From NCBI RefSeq assembly GCF_000739635.1, contig NZ_BATQ01000012.1:1-64000 (forward strand): DNA of 64,000 nt. The letters run 5' to 3'. Under the pieces are notes generated by a model. The model was not told where the DNA came from and made no database searches. It saw nothing but the letters and a program-made list of their open reading frames with translations. Position numbers and translations under genes: made by a program. Shown here one piece after another: positions 8,714 through 17,305 of this stretch; positions within the stretch are counted from its first letter, which is position 1; each line of letters starts with the position of its first letter. Origin of the DNA: Verrucomicrobium sp. BvORR034 (GTDB lineage: Bacteria > Verrucomicrobiota > Verrucomicrobiia > Verrucomicrobiales > Verrucomicrobiaceae).

Positions 8714-9811
8714 ATGAACCCAGCATCGCCATCTCCCTTCAGTTTCCGCAGGGCCGCCTTCACCCTGGTGGAGGTGCTGCTCAGCATCACGGTGTTGAGC
8801 CTCATCATGACCTTGCTGGTCAACACCCTGGCCGTGACGCAGCGGGTGTACACGGGGGCGCAGTCCCGGGTGGAGCAGTTCCGTGAAGCCCGGGTGGCAT
8901 TTGAGTCCATCACCCGCCGGCTCAGCCAGGCAACCCTCAACCCCTATTGGGACTACAACGACCCTAACGCCCCCACCCGGTATGTGAGGCAGTCGGAGCT
9001 GCATTTCATCTGCGGTCCGTCAGCCACGCTGCTCAATCAGTCCGGCCTGGGACCCAAGCTGGGACATGCGGTCTTTTTTCAGGCTCCGATGGGCGTTGCT
9101 GACGACACTGCCTACCGTGAACTCAACAGCAGCCTGAACGCCTGGGGATTCTATCTCAGCTTTGAGGAGGACACCTTGCTGGGCACAAAGCCGTCATTCC
9201 TGGGCACCCGGCTCAATGCACGCCGCCGCTGCCGGTTGATGGAGTTCCGCCAGCCCACCGAGCGGTTTCAGGTGTACGCACCGCCTGGGGGAGCGCCCTC
9301 CGGATTCAAGGGCATGACCACGGCTCCTTTTGCCGCCACCACCGCCTGGTACAACAATCCAGAACTGGTACGAGACACCGGCATCACACCTGCGCTGTTG
9401 CAAAGCCGTCCGCTGGCCGAGAACATCATTGCACTGGTGTTCAGCCCGCGCAGTCCGGTGCCATCGGGCTCCAGCAGCGCGAAGGATTACGACATCGCTC
9501 CTGACTACTCCTACGACTCGCGCCGGTTTCTTTCCGATCCGGCGTCCCCGGTCGCTTCTCTCTCCCGGCACCAGCTTCCTCCCACCCTGCAGGTGACCAT
9601 GGTGGCTCTGGATGAGGCTTCTGCATCCCGCTACGAAAGGGGAGGCGGCTCCACGGCGGAGCTCGTGGATGCCGCCTGGTTTAAGGAGGCAACCAAACAC
9701 GAAGCCGATCTGCTTGCTCTCACCGCACGCCTGTCCTCGTTGAAGCTGGATCACCAGGTCTTCACCACCACGGTCTCCATCCGCTCTGCCAAATGGAGCA
9801 CCACCCGCTGA
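8714..9811 (+). CDS. Verru_Chthon cassette protein C (GspJ-like pseudopilin)
   Basis: 365 residues. The N terminus FRRAAFTLVEVLLSITVLSL carries a prepilin peptidase site before Phe, with Glu at +5. The next helix contains FREARVAFESITRRLSQATL, much like GspJ minor pseudopilins (the RxxFExxxRRLxxA pattern). At 365 residues it is longer than typical GspJ. It starts 9 bases after B and ends 2 bases before the start codon of D, so the cassette is one transcription unit. The function of the family is unknown; a minor pseudopilin role is inferred from fold and order. Confidence 0.88.
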   Translation: MNPASPSPFSFRRAAFTLVEVLLSITVLSLIMTLLVNTLAVTQRVYTGAQSRVEQFREARVAFESITRRLSQATLNPYWDYNDPNAPTRYVRQSELHFICGPSATLLNQSGLGPKLGHAVFFQAPMGVADDTAYRELNSSLNAWGFYLSFEEDTLLGTKPSFLGTRLNARRRCRLMEFRQPTERFQVYAPPGGAPSGFKGMTTAPFAATTAWYNNPELVRDTGITPALLQSRPLAENIIALVFSPRSPVPSGSSSAKDYDIAPDYSYDSRRFLSDPASPVASLSRHQLPPTLQVTMVALDEASASRYERGGGSTAELVDAAWFKEATKHEADLLALTARLSSLKLDHQVFTTTVSIRSAKWSTTR

Positions 9812-9813
9812 TC

Positions 9814-10461
9814 ATGCCCTCCTCTCGCACCACCCTCCCCTTTGCCCGCCGCAGTTGTGGTTTCACATTGATGGAACTGCTCATGGTGATGGTAATCATC
9901 TCCCTTTTGCTGGGCTTGGTGGCTCCGGTGGCCAACCAGGTCATCCAGAGCAACCGCCTCGGCTCTGCAGCCTCCAACCTTGCCAACCAGATCAACCTGG
10001 CGCGCATGACGGCCATCCGGCTCAACAAACCGGTGGAGGTGCGCTTCTTCTCCTATGCGGATGCCCAGGCACCTGGCTCTGCGTCGGGGTATCGGGCTGC
10101 CCAGCTTTGGGTTGGGGGCTCCCCCTTTCAGCCGATGACCCTCTTTGAGGATGGCGTCATCATCGCCACCGGCACCGCGGAGGCTTCTTGGTCCTCTCTT
10201 TTGAACCCCACTTACAATGCTGGAGCCGGAGCGGATCCTCCCCCGGACTTCAAACTTGCCCGCGCCGTGCCTGGCTCAACGCTCAAGGTTTCAACCTTTC
10301 AGTTTCAGCCGGACGGCTCGACCAACCTGGGGGGCAGCGGTCATTGGAGCCTGACCCTGGCGCAGGAATCCGACCTCGCAGGGGATGCCCTGCCGCCCAA
10401 CTTCATCACCCTGATGGTGGACCCCGTGAACGGCAGCGTGCGCATGCTCCGGCCGGACTGA
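9814..10461 (+). CDS. Verru_Chthon cassette protein D (GspH/FimT-like)
   Basis: 215 residues from ATG 9814, placed just after the stop of C; the frame is open from 9793. It carries RRSCGFTLMELLMVMVIISL, a canonical prepilin cleavage site after Gly with Glu at +5. The segment after the helix (SAASNLANQINLARMTAIRLNKPVEVRF) is typical of the GspH/FimT family of minor pseudopilins. It closes the four-gene cassette. About 200 bases separate it from the PEP-CTERM protein gene, so the latter may have its own promoter or be read through. Confidence 0.9.
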   Translation: MPSSRTTLPFARRSCGFTLMELLMVMVIISLLLGLVAPVANQVIQSNRLGSAASNLANQINLARMTAIRLNKPVEVRFFSYADAQAPGSASGYRAAQLWVGGSPFQPMTLFEDGVIIATGTAEASWSSLLNPTYNAGAGADPPPDFKLARAVPGSTLKVSTFQFQPDGSTNLGGSGHWSLTLAQESDLAGDALPPNFITLMVDPVNGSVRMLRPD

Positions 10462-10555
10462 AGATCACACCCCCATGTCCCCTTTCCCACATCGCCCGTA
10501 AGCGGGTGGTGGAAGGTGAGGTTGTGCCTATGAACTGCCGTGGTCGCACCCGGGT

Positions 10556-10573
10556 GTAGCGAATACTCGCTAC
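10556..10573. repeat. perfect GTAGCGA-ATAC-TCGCTAC palindrome
   Basis: A perfect 7-base-arm palindrome in the 206-base gap between cassette protein D and the PEP-CTERM protein. It shares its arms with copies at 4226-4243 and 3262-3279. It has no T tract, so it is not an obvious intrinsic terminator. It may be a dispersed repeat or a regulator site. Confidence 0.65.
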
Positions 10574-10667
10574 AGGGCGTTGCTGGCAATTCCGACTGCC
10601 GTGGAGCAGATGTGTCAGGCTGAATGGGGTTCAAGGAAAGTCAGCTCAAGTCAAACGATCAACCGCC

Positions 10668-13292
10668 ATGACCCATCCCCTTCGACTCCGCACCGTACCC
10701 GTGTTTCGTGCCGGCCTGCTGGCCCTCTCCGCATTCGCCCTGTTTGGCTCCTTGAAGCCTGCCCATGCGCAATGGAGCGGCGCGGCAGGAAACGGCGTCT
10801 ACAATGACGTCAACAACTGGACGGGGGGCTCCATCAACGGTGCCTTCACCACGGTAGCGCCTCCGGCCTCGTTGCTCTTTGATGCAAACATCACCACCAG
10901 CATCAATCTCCAGATCGACACCACCGGCGCTGGCACGACCCTCGCTGGCAGCGGCGGCACGCGCATCATCACGCTCAATGGCAACCTACAGGCCAGCGGC
11001 ACGGGCGTGGACACCACGGTCACCATCGCGAACTCACTCATTCTGGATCTGAACGGGGCCACCCGCACTTTCGGAAACACTTCGACGACGGGTGTCTGGA
11101 ACATCGACGCCAAGATCACGGGCAACGCAGGGGTCATCCTGGGAGGCGGTACGGGGACGGTGAACCTCAACAACAACGCCAACGATTTCACGGGCAGTGT
11201 GACCTTCAACCGGCGGGGCGGCAACTTTACGTCCATCGCGGATGCCGGGGTGGCCAGCGCTCTGGGAGCGGGTTCCTCGATCACGGTCAACGACGGGGTC
11301 AGTTTCGGATCGCTCAACTACACCGGCGGAGCCGCCTCCTCGAACCGTAGCTGGACCTGGAACAACGGGGGTAGCAGCTACGCCTTCAACCAGAATGGCT
11401 CAGGCACCCTGACGCTGACCGGGAACTGGAACTTCACGAGTGGGACTGCCATCATCTTTGGAATCAATGCCAGCACGGCGGACCTAGTGCTGGAAGGGGT
11501 GATCAACGGCAATGACAACTTCACCTTCGGAGGCGCAGCCGTAAAGTCGCTCAAGGGGGTGAATACCTTCTCCGGCACCGTCACTCTGAATGCTGGGACG
11601 CTTGAGTTCAACTCGGTGGCGGATTCTGGCACCGCAAGTGCCTTGGGGCAGGGGACCATCATCAACGCCGGGAACGCGGCGGCGGCAGTGACACTGCGGT
11701 ATTCTGGCACGGAGGTGGGCGGCCACTCCACCAACCGGTCCCTCAATCTCAGCGGCACGGCGGGATCGGTGGTGACGGTGGAGGCCAATGGCGCGGGCGC
11801 ATTGAAGTTCACGGCAGACTCCACTGCAACCGGTGCGGGTGCCAAGACGCTGACGCTGGGCGGCACCAGTGCCGCTGGCGTGCAGAACGAGTTCCAAGGA
11901 GCGATTGTGAATGGCAGCGGCACCACCAGTGTGACCAAATCTGGCAACAACGATTGGACGATTGCAGGAGCCAACTCCTACACGGGGCTGACCACCGTGA
12001 GCGGCGGCATCCTGACGGTGAAAGGCGACCAGAGCGCTGCGACAGGCGGCTATCTGCTCAATGCGAGCACGACCTCAACCCTGAACTTCGCCAGCGGGGC
12101 AGTCATCAACACCATCGCGGGCAAGAGCATCTCAGTGGCGACGGCTGCCAGCGTCAACCTTACCCTGAGTTCGGCCGCCAACGTGACCAATGCAGGCTCT
12201 TTGAGCTTGGGGCGCGGCGCACTGTTGAGCATGACCGCAGGCACCTGGGCCCAGAGTGGTGCTCTCAGTGTGACGGGCAATGGCGGCTTCCATGGCCGGT
12301 TGTTGATCACTGGAGGCATCTTCACCTACACAGGGTCGAGTGTGTCGATTGGATTCGACGGCTCCACGGGATCCCTGGTTTCCGTCTCCGGCACGGGAGA
12401 ACTGCGCTTCCAAGGCACGGGTGACGTCGCCGTGGGTCGCGGGGTGGTGAGTGTCAGCAGTAACGTGGCGGGAGAGATCACCGTGGGCGCGGGTGGTACG
12501 GTGGTGACCCAGCAGAAATTTGTGCAAAACGTGGAGGAGGGGCGGATCAACCTCTCCGGCGGGACGATGAAACTTTCCGCGAACCTGGCCGACTTCTCCG
12601 ACAACCTTGCCCTGGTGCTCAGCACGGCCACGGCGACCAAGTTTGACACCAACGGATTCACCACCGCCATTGATGATGTTATCTCCGGCACGGGCACCGG
12701 GGGTCTGGACAAGCAGGGAACCGGCAACCTGAAGCTCAGCGGAGCCAACACCTACACGGGCGGCACCAGGGTTTCTGGCGGCATGCTGACAGCCAATCAT
12801 GCGAACGCCCTGGGCTCAGGAGCGGTGATGATCACGTCAGGGGTCAGCCTGAAGGTGGGCGATGGCGCAGCCGGGCAGCAGCTGGTCTTTGGGTCCACCC
12901 TGGTGAATGACGGTAGCATTCTCATGGACCTCTTCAGCACCAGCGGCAGCAGCGGTCTTGATACGGCTTCTGCGGACTATCTCAGTTTCAACGGAGCGTT
13001 CTCGGGTGATTTGGGAAACATCACGCTCAGCAACCTCGCTGGGTCCCAGACCTTCGCGGTGGGTGCGAAGTTCTACCTGGTGGACTGGTCCGCAGTTACC
13101 GCTTTGGTCGGAGATCGCAGCGTTTCACTCAACTACGACAGCAGCTTCACGGGGCTGGGCAGCGCCTACACTTTTGACGAGTCCAGCTTCCTCTCTGGTG
13201 GCTACATCACGGTGGCCGCGGTGCCGGAGCCCGGCCGGGCCATGCTGCTCCTCCTGGGCGGGCTGGGCTGCTTCCGCCGTCGCCGACGTTAG
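10668..13292 (+). CDS. secreted PEP-CTERM protein with autotransporter-associated repeats
   Basis: 874 residues. A Sec signal peptide ends near AHA (residue 34). The mature part is Gly/Thr/Asn/Ser-rich with autotransporter-associated beta-strand repeats such as NTFSGTVTLNAGTL (about 297), NSYTGLTTVSGGIL (about 435) and NTYTGGTRVSGGML (about 694), which predict a right-handed beta-helix. The C terminus VPEPGRAMLLLLGGLGCFRRRRR is a PEP-CTERM sorting signal: PEP motif, hydrophobic helix and Arg cluster, recognised by an exosortase that is not in this window. It follows the Verru_Chthon cassette, a common arrangement. It is a likely surface or matrix protein and possibly the cargo of the cassette (inference). 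Confidence 0.92.
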   Translation: MTHPLRLRTVPVFRAGLLALSAFALFGSLKPAHAQWSGAAGNGVYNDVNNWTGGSINGAFTTVAPPASLLFDANITTSINLQIDTTGAGTTLAGSGGTRIITLNGNLQASGTGVDTTVTIANSLILDLNGATRTFGNTSTTGVWNIDAKITGNAGVILGGGTGTVNLNNNANDFTGSVTFNRRGGNFTSIADAGVASALGAGSSITVNDGVSFGSLNYTGGAASSNRSWTWNNGGSSYAFNQNGSGTLTLTGNWNFTSGTAIIFGINASTADLVLEGVINGNDNFTFGGAAVKSLKGVNTFSGTVTLNAGTLEFNSVADSGTASALGQGTIINAGNAAAAVTLRYSGTEVGGHSTNRSLNLSGTAGSVVTVEANGAGALKFTADSTATGAGAKTLTLGGTSAAGVQNEFQGAIVNGSGTTSVTKSGNNDWTIAGANSYTGLTTVSGGILTVKGDQSAATGGYLLNASTTSTLNFASGAVINTIAGKSISVATAASVNLTLSSAANVTNAGSLSLGRGALLSMTAGTWAQSGALSVTGNGGFHGRLLITGGIFTYTGSSVSIGFDGSTGSLVSVSGTGELRFQGTGDVAVGRGVVSVSSNVAGEITVGAGGTVVTQQKFVQNVEEGRINLSGGTMKLSANLADFSDNLALVLSTATATKFDTNGFTTAIDDVISGTGTGGLDKQGTGNLKLSGANTYTGGTRVSGGMLTANHANALGSGAVMITSGVSLKVGDGAAGQQLVFGSTLVNDGSILMDLFSTSGSSGLDTASADYLSFNGAFSGDLGNITLSNLAGSQTFAVGAKFYLVDWSAVTALVGDRSVSLNYDSSFTGLGSAYTFDESSFLSGGYITVAAVPEPGRAMLLLLGGLGCFRRRRR

Positions 13293-13300
13293 ATTTCCAA

Positions 13301-13328
13301 AGCCGGATGCCTGTTGCGGCATCCGGCT
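13301..13328. terminator. bidirectional hairpin terminator
   Basis: AGCCGGATGCC-TGTTGC-GGCATCCGGCT is a perfect 11-base-arm hairpin lying 9 bases after the stop of the PEP-CTERM gene and 60 bases after the stop of the convergent VCBS gene. There is no strong T tract on either side. Its position between convergent genes supports termination. Confidence 0.7.
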
Positions 13329-13388
13329 GATCGGAACTTCTGGAGAGGACCTGTTCCGTCAGGGACGGGGCGGGGGCGGGGTTGTTTC

Positions 13389-15701
13389 CTAAGACTGACT
13401 GGCACCTGGTGCAGGATCCACCAGATGTCCGTATCCCAGGCTTTGCAGGGCCTGCTGCACCTCCGCAGGATCATACTGCGGCTCTTCTGCGGACGGTTCG
13501 GGCTGGTCGAGAAGAAGGCCTTCCGTTGGTTCACCAGAAGCCGTCGCGGACTCGGCGCTCTCCGTAGCTTGATGCTCAGTCTCTCCGAGGAAGTCTCCGT
13601 AGCTTCCAGGCTCCTGAGCGGCTCCCGGAAGCAGAGCGTCATCAAAAAGGAGGCCGAATGAATCTGTCCCGGCATCTGGCGTCTCGGTACCCAGGGAAGG
13701 GTCATCGTACTCCGGCAGCGCTTGATGGGTGGAGATGGTGACGGCCCCCACGGAGGGATCGCCGGGTGTGCCGTGCACAGTGATGGCGACCATGGAGCCT
13801 TCGATGTGACCCTGACCATCCTCTCCATGCACCTGGGCGACCACCACCTCCGTGTGGCCCGCGTCGAGGTAGCCGTAGAGCTCGGGGCTGGCGTGGAAGC
13901 TCCAGGTGCCGTCCACGCCGAGCTGAAAGCCTGCGGGGAGTTCGCCAATGTAGGAGAATTGGAAAAGCCCCGCCGCAGCATCGGGATGAACACCCAGAGA
14001 TCCCTGAACGAATGAGCCGCCGTCCATGCCGCTCACCACCATGGCGCTGAGCAGGGGCAGGCCGCTGGTGCCGTGCAAGGTGATGCTGATCGCCTTGGTG
14101 TCGTGCGTGTTGCCGTGGTCATCCACCGCGGTCACGGGTACCGTGATGATACGCACCGCTCCTTCATGAACGTCCGTGTAGAAGGGGTGCGCGGAGTCAA
14201 AAGACCACGCTCCGTCGGGGCGCAAGGAGAAGCCCGGCACGAGGCTGGAGGTGCGATAGGAGAGATGCGCAGGGCTTCCGGGCCCCTGTTGAATGCGATC
14301 ATGCAGCACACAGCTGCCATGGGGCATGCTGTGGGCGGCAATGCCGGCCGCCACCGCGCCGTCGTCCCGTCCGGTAATGCCCACCACCAGCTCACGCACA
14401 TCAGACTGGCCGTCGGCGGTGACTGCCGTGACCGGGATGGCATAGATCTGGCGCTCACCGGGCTGCAAATGTTGATAGGCCGCGTCGGTGGGATCAAGGA
14501 GATAACTACCATCCTCGTTGATGATCAGGCCGGGCACATCCACTGCGGCGGAATACTGAAGCGCGCCCCCGGTCGCTGCACGATCTGCGGGCACGATCTG
14601 GCCGGTCACGCGCCGGTCGCCCTCATAGGTGAAGACCTGGGTCACAGCACCGATCATAGGGCCGGAAAGGGTGCCCTGTACGGAGATCACCAGATGCTGG
14701 GTGGGGCCATGGGCCGCCATGGCGTGCGTCGCCAGCACCGGGATGCTCAGGATGACAGGGGGATCGCCTGCATTCAGGTGTTGATACGCCACATGGGTGG
14801 CATCGAAGGACCAGGTGCCATCGCCATGCAGGATGAATCCAGCGACATGCCCCGTGGTGCGGAAGGTAGGAGCTGTTGCCGCGCTTTCTTCAGTGACGAG
14901 TTCTGGTTTTGACTCCGCGGGGGGAGGTGGCTCATCCGCGGCAGCTTCTGGCGTAGGCGGTGCCTCTACAGCCGGCTCTTCCACCGCGGGGAAGGCTGGG
15001 AGAGGAGGGGTGACGATGTCTGGGGCGTCTGGCGCCGCGGCGGCGGGGGCCTCCGTAGGAATGAGAGGCGGCGTCAGTGCTGCCTTCTCTGCGACGGCCT
15101 CGGTGGGGGCGGTTGCGGCGGGTGCCGATGCCGGACTCTCCTCAGGCAAGGTGGATGGCGGGATCACGTTCTCCAGGACCAACGGCTTTGGCGGATCTGG
15201 AGCCAGAGGAGGGGAGAACTTGGGCGGCTCCACAGAAACCGGAGGCAGGGGCGGAGGCGTGTAGTTGGGAGGTTCCGGAGCCAGGACGGGAGGCTTGAAG
15301 GCGCGCCGGGAGGTTGTCGGAGCAGGTTCGGCTTCCGCGCTTATGTCAGCGGCAGGAGGTTCTGGGGCACTGGCGGGCACTGATGCACCCTCGGCGTTCG
15401 CGGGCACTTCAGCTTCGATGGCTTCGGCCACCTCGGGCTTGGTCTCAGCTGCGGGGGCTTCACTCGTCGCTTTTTCGACGACGTCTTCTGCCACGGCCGG
15501 AGCCGCGGCTGGCGGCAGAGGCGGTGGGGTGCTGGGGGCGACGGGGGTGGCGTCTGCGGCACTGTCAGATCCGGCGGCTTCAGGAGGTGAAGCGACGGGA
15601 GCGGGACCATGGGCTCCGCTCTCATCCAATTTCGCGGGGCTGATCGAGGGGGTGGTGGCCGGGGCAGGCTTTTGCTTTTTTTTGAATGGCCAGAAGTTCA
15701 T
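13389..15701 (-). CDS. VCBS-repeat protein with Pro/Ala-rich N-terminal half
   Basis: 770 residues. The N terminus MNFWPFKKKQKP is not a recognisable signal peptide. Residues about 10-270 are a low-complexity Pro/Ala/Glu stretch. Four VCBS-like repeats start near residues 277, 380, 479 and 579, a period of about 100, each with a GxWSFD core and a later VxAxDxxG-like strand. The last 100 residues are acidic. VCBS repeats are usually found in large adhesins exported by type I secretion. GGGAG-like purines precede the ATG, one of few plausible Shine-Dalgarno sites in the window. With no secretion signal visible, its location is uncertain. Confidence 0.82.
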   Translation of the reverse strand: MNFWPFKKKQKPAPATTPSISPAKLDESGAHGPAPVASPPEAAGSDSAADATPVAPSTPPPLPPAAAPAVAEDVVEKATSEAPAAETKPEVAEAIEAEVPANAEGASVPASAPEPPAADISAEAEPAPTTSRRAFKPPVLAPEPPNYTPPPLPPVSVEPPKFSPPLAPDPPKPLVLENVIPPSTLPEESPASAPAATAPTEAVAEKAALTPPLIPTEAPAAAAPDAPDIVTPPLPAFPAVEEPAVEAPPTPEAAADEPPPPAESKPELVTEESAATAPTFRTTGHVAGFILHGDGTWSFDATHVAYQHLNAGDPPVILSIPVLATHAMAAHGPTQHLVISVQGTLSGPMIGAVTQVFTYEGDRRVTGQIVPADRAATGGALQYSAAVDVPGLIINEDGSYLLDPTDAAYQHLQPGERQIYAIPVTAVTADGQSDVRELVVGITGRDDGAVAAGIAAHSMPHGSCVLHDRIQQGPGSPAHLSYRTSSLVPGFSLRPDGAWSFDSAHPFYTDVHEGAVRIITVPVTAVDDHGNTHDTKAISITLHGTSGLPLLSAMVVSGMDGGSFVQGSLGVHPDAAAGLFQFSYIGELPAGFQLGVDGTWSFHASPELYGYLDAGHTEVVVAQVHGEDGQGHIEGSMVAITVHGTPGDPSVGAVTISTHQALPEYDDPSLGTETPDAGTDSFGLLFDDALLPGAAQEPGSYGDFLGETEHQATESAESATASGEPTEGLLLDQPEPSAEEPQYDPAEVQQALQSLGYGHLVDPAPGASQS

Positions 15702-15801
15702 GTTCGAACTCCCAGTCTAAGAGGAACTTATCGGAGGGTGGTATCAATTTCGCTGTCGGGCATTAATTTTAGATGCCAGGTTCGAGAATCTGGAACGCGT
15801 C

Positions 15802-17280
15802 TCAAGGCTTGAACTGCAAGGCAAAGACGTCGGCGTCCTTCAGCACGAAGCGCAAACGAACAGGCTTGCCCGCGAGTGAAGAGACATTCGATCCGGACTT
15901 CCAGTGCACTTCTCTCTCCAGAGAATTGCCAATAAGTTCTTTGTTTTCAACCAGCAAATAATTCGGAATAGGCTGGCCTCCTGCATCTTGTATCTCCACC
16001 TGTACGGATCCCGCTGCAGACGTGGCGAAGTTGAGGATCAGCCGGGTGCCGGAAAAAATGAAGGGGCGTGTCACCATCTCGCCTCCTTCATAGGGCGCAT
16101 GCAGGGACGCGAAGCCATCCAGACGCAGGCTGTAGCGGCGCAGATGGGCGGTAGGCTGCGCATAGTCCTGGTTGGCATACACCGACATTTCCTCCGGTCC
16201 CGTTTGCACCACGTTCAGGGCAGGGTAGCCGGTGCGGGAGACCCACTCCGAAAGGCGGGTGCCCGGCCGGATGAATCCCTCACGGAAGGTCTGGTCGTAG
16301 GTTTCACCGTCGCGGGAGGTGAGCAGCACACTGTCGGAGACGTCCTTGGCGGACTTGTAGTAGGAGGGCTCCACCTTAAGTCCCGCGGCCTCCTCATCAC
16401 TGATGGCGGCTTTTTTGGACAGGAAGCGGGCCGCGGTGGCCACATAGAGATGAGGTGCGCGGAAATAAGGGTGCGTCTGGCTGGTGTAGAGGTGGTGCTC
16501 CTGAGCGGGCAGGAACTTCATGGGCACCGGATCAGTCCAGTTAACGAAGTCCTGGGAGGTGCTTCGGGACATGGAGCGCAGTCCGGTGGGCCGCCACTCC
16601 TTGTCATTGACCGTGCCCTTCGTGAAAATACGCATGACGCATACGTAGCAGTTCTCCAGGGGTGACCAGAACGCGACATTCTGGGAGTCGAAGGCTCCCT
16701 TCGTCACCACAGGGCGGTTGTAGAGGTTCTTCCAGTGGATGCCGTCCTCCGACGCGTAGGCGTGAAGGCCGCCGGTGGAGGCATTATTTCCAATAATCCC
16801 GCCCAGCGCCTTGAACCTCTCCGCCGCGGGCACTCCCGGTCGCGTGTCCAGAAAAGGGCTGAAGTTGTGGGTGATGCCGCGGTCCGTGAGAATCACGTTG
16901 TTGTCGCGGGAGCCGCCCACCTCATGCAGCCCCAGTTTGGGCTTCACCCACTTCTGTCCGTCATCGCTTGTGGCATAGCAGGTGACTTCCCGGCTGCCAT
17001 CGGTGCCTCCCTCCTTGCCCCGGTAGTAGAGGTTGTACTTGCCCCCTTCATGAATCACGGTGCAGTAGCCTGCGAACTGCCCCTCCCAAGGCTGGTCGAA
17101 GCGGAGCACCTCGCCCTCATCATGGGGATGATGAAGTTGAAGGTTCACGCCCTTCATGGTCTCGACCAGGAAGCGATCCACAAACAACTCGCGACGCGAA
17201 CCGATGTCTGGCACCGTGGGGGTGGAGGCCAACAGGGAGGATGCCAGGCCCAGCGCGCAGAGGAGAGAGGTGATCTTCAT
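15802..17280 (-). CDS. secreted beta-propeller glycosidase-like protein
   Basis: 492 residues with a Sec signal peptide (cleavage near SLLAS). It begins RRELFVDRFLVE and contains propeller-type strands such as GGKYNLYYRGKEGG and CYATSDDGQKWVKP. This architecture is common in Verrucomicrobia and Planctomycetes among GH43/GH32-like five-bladed propeller proteins of unproven activity. The C-terminal part looks like a beta-sandwich. It is the third gene of a minus-strand operon after two sialidase-like genes (gap 25 bases). A role in releasing sugars outside the cytoplasm is inferred from context; catalytic residues could not be assigned. Confidence 0.75.
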   Translation of the reverse strand: MKITSLLCALGLASSLLASTPTVPDIGSRRELFVDRFLVETMKGVNLQLHHPHDEGEVLRFDQPWEGQFAGYCTVIHEGGKYNLYYRGKEGGTDGSREVTCYATSDDGQKWVKPKLGLHEVGGSRDNNVILTDRGITHNFSPFLDTRPGVPAAERFKALGGIIGNNASTGGLHAYASEDGIHWKNLYNRPVVTKGAFDSQNVAFWSPLENCYVCVMRIFTKGTVNDKEWRPTGLRSMSRSTSQDFVNWTDPVPMKFLPAQEHHLYTSQTHPYFRAPHLYVATAARFLSKKAAISDEEAAGLKVEPSYYKSAKDVSDSVLLTSRDGETYDQTFREGFIRPGTRLSEWVSRTGYPALNVVQTGPEEMSVYANQDYAQPTAHLRRYSLRLDGFASLHAPYEGGEMVTRPFIFSGTRLILNFATSAAGSVQVEIQDAGGQPIPNYLLVENKELIGNSLEREVHWKSGSNVSSLAGKPVRLRFVLKDADVFALQFKP

Positions 17281-17305
17281 ATCCGAGGGAGAGGGAGGTG
17301 CGGAA

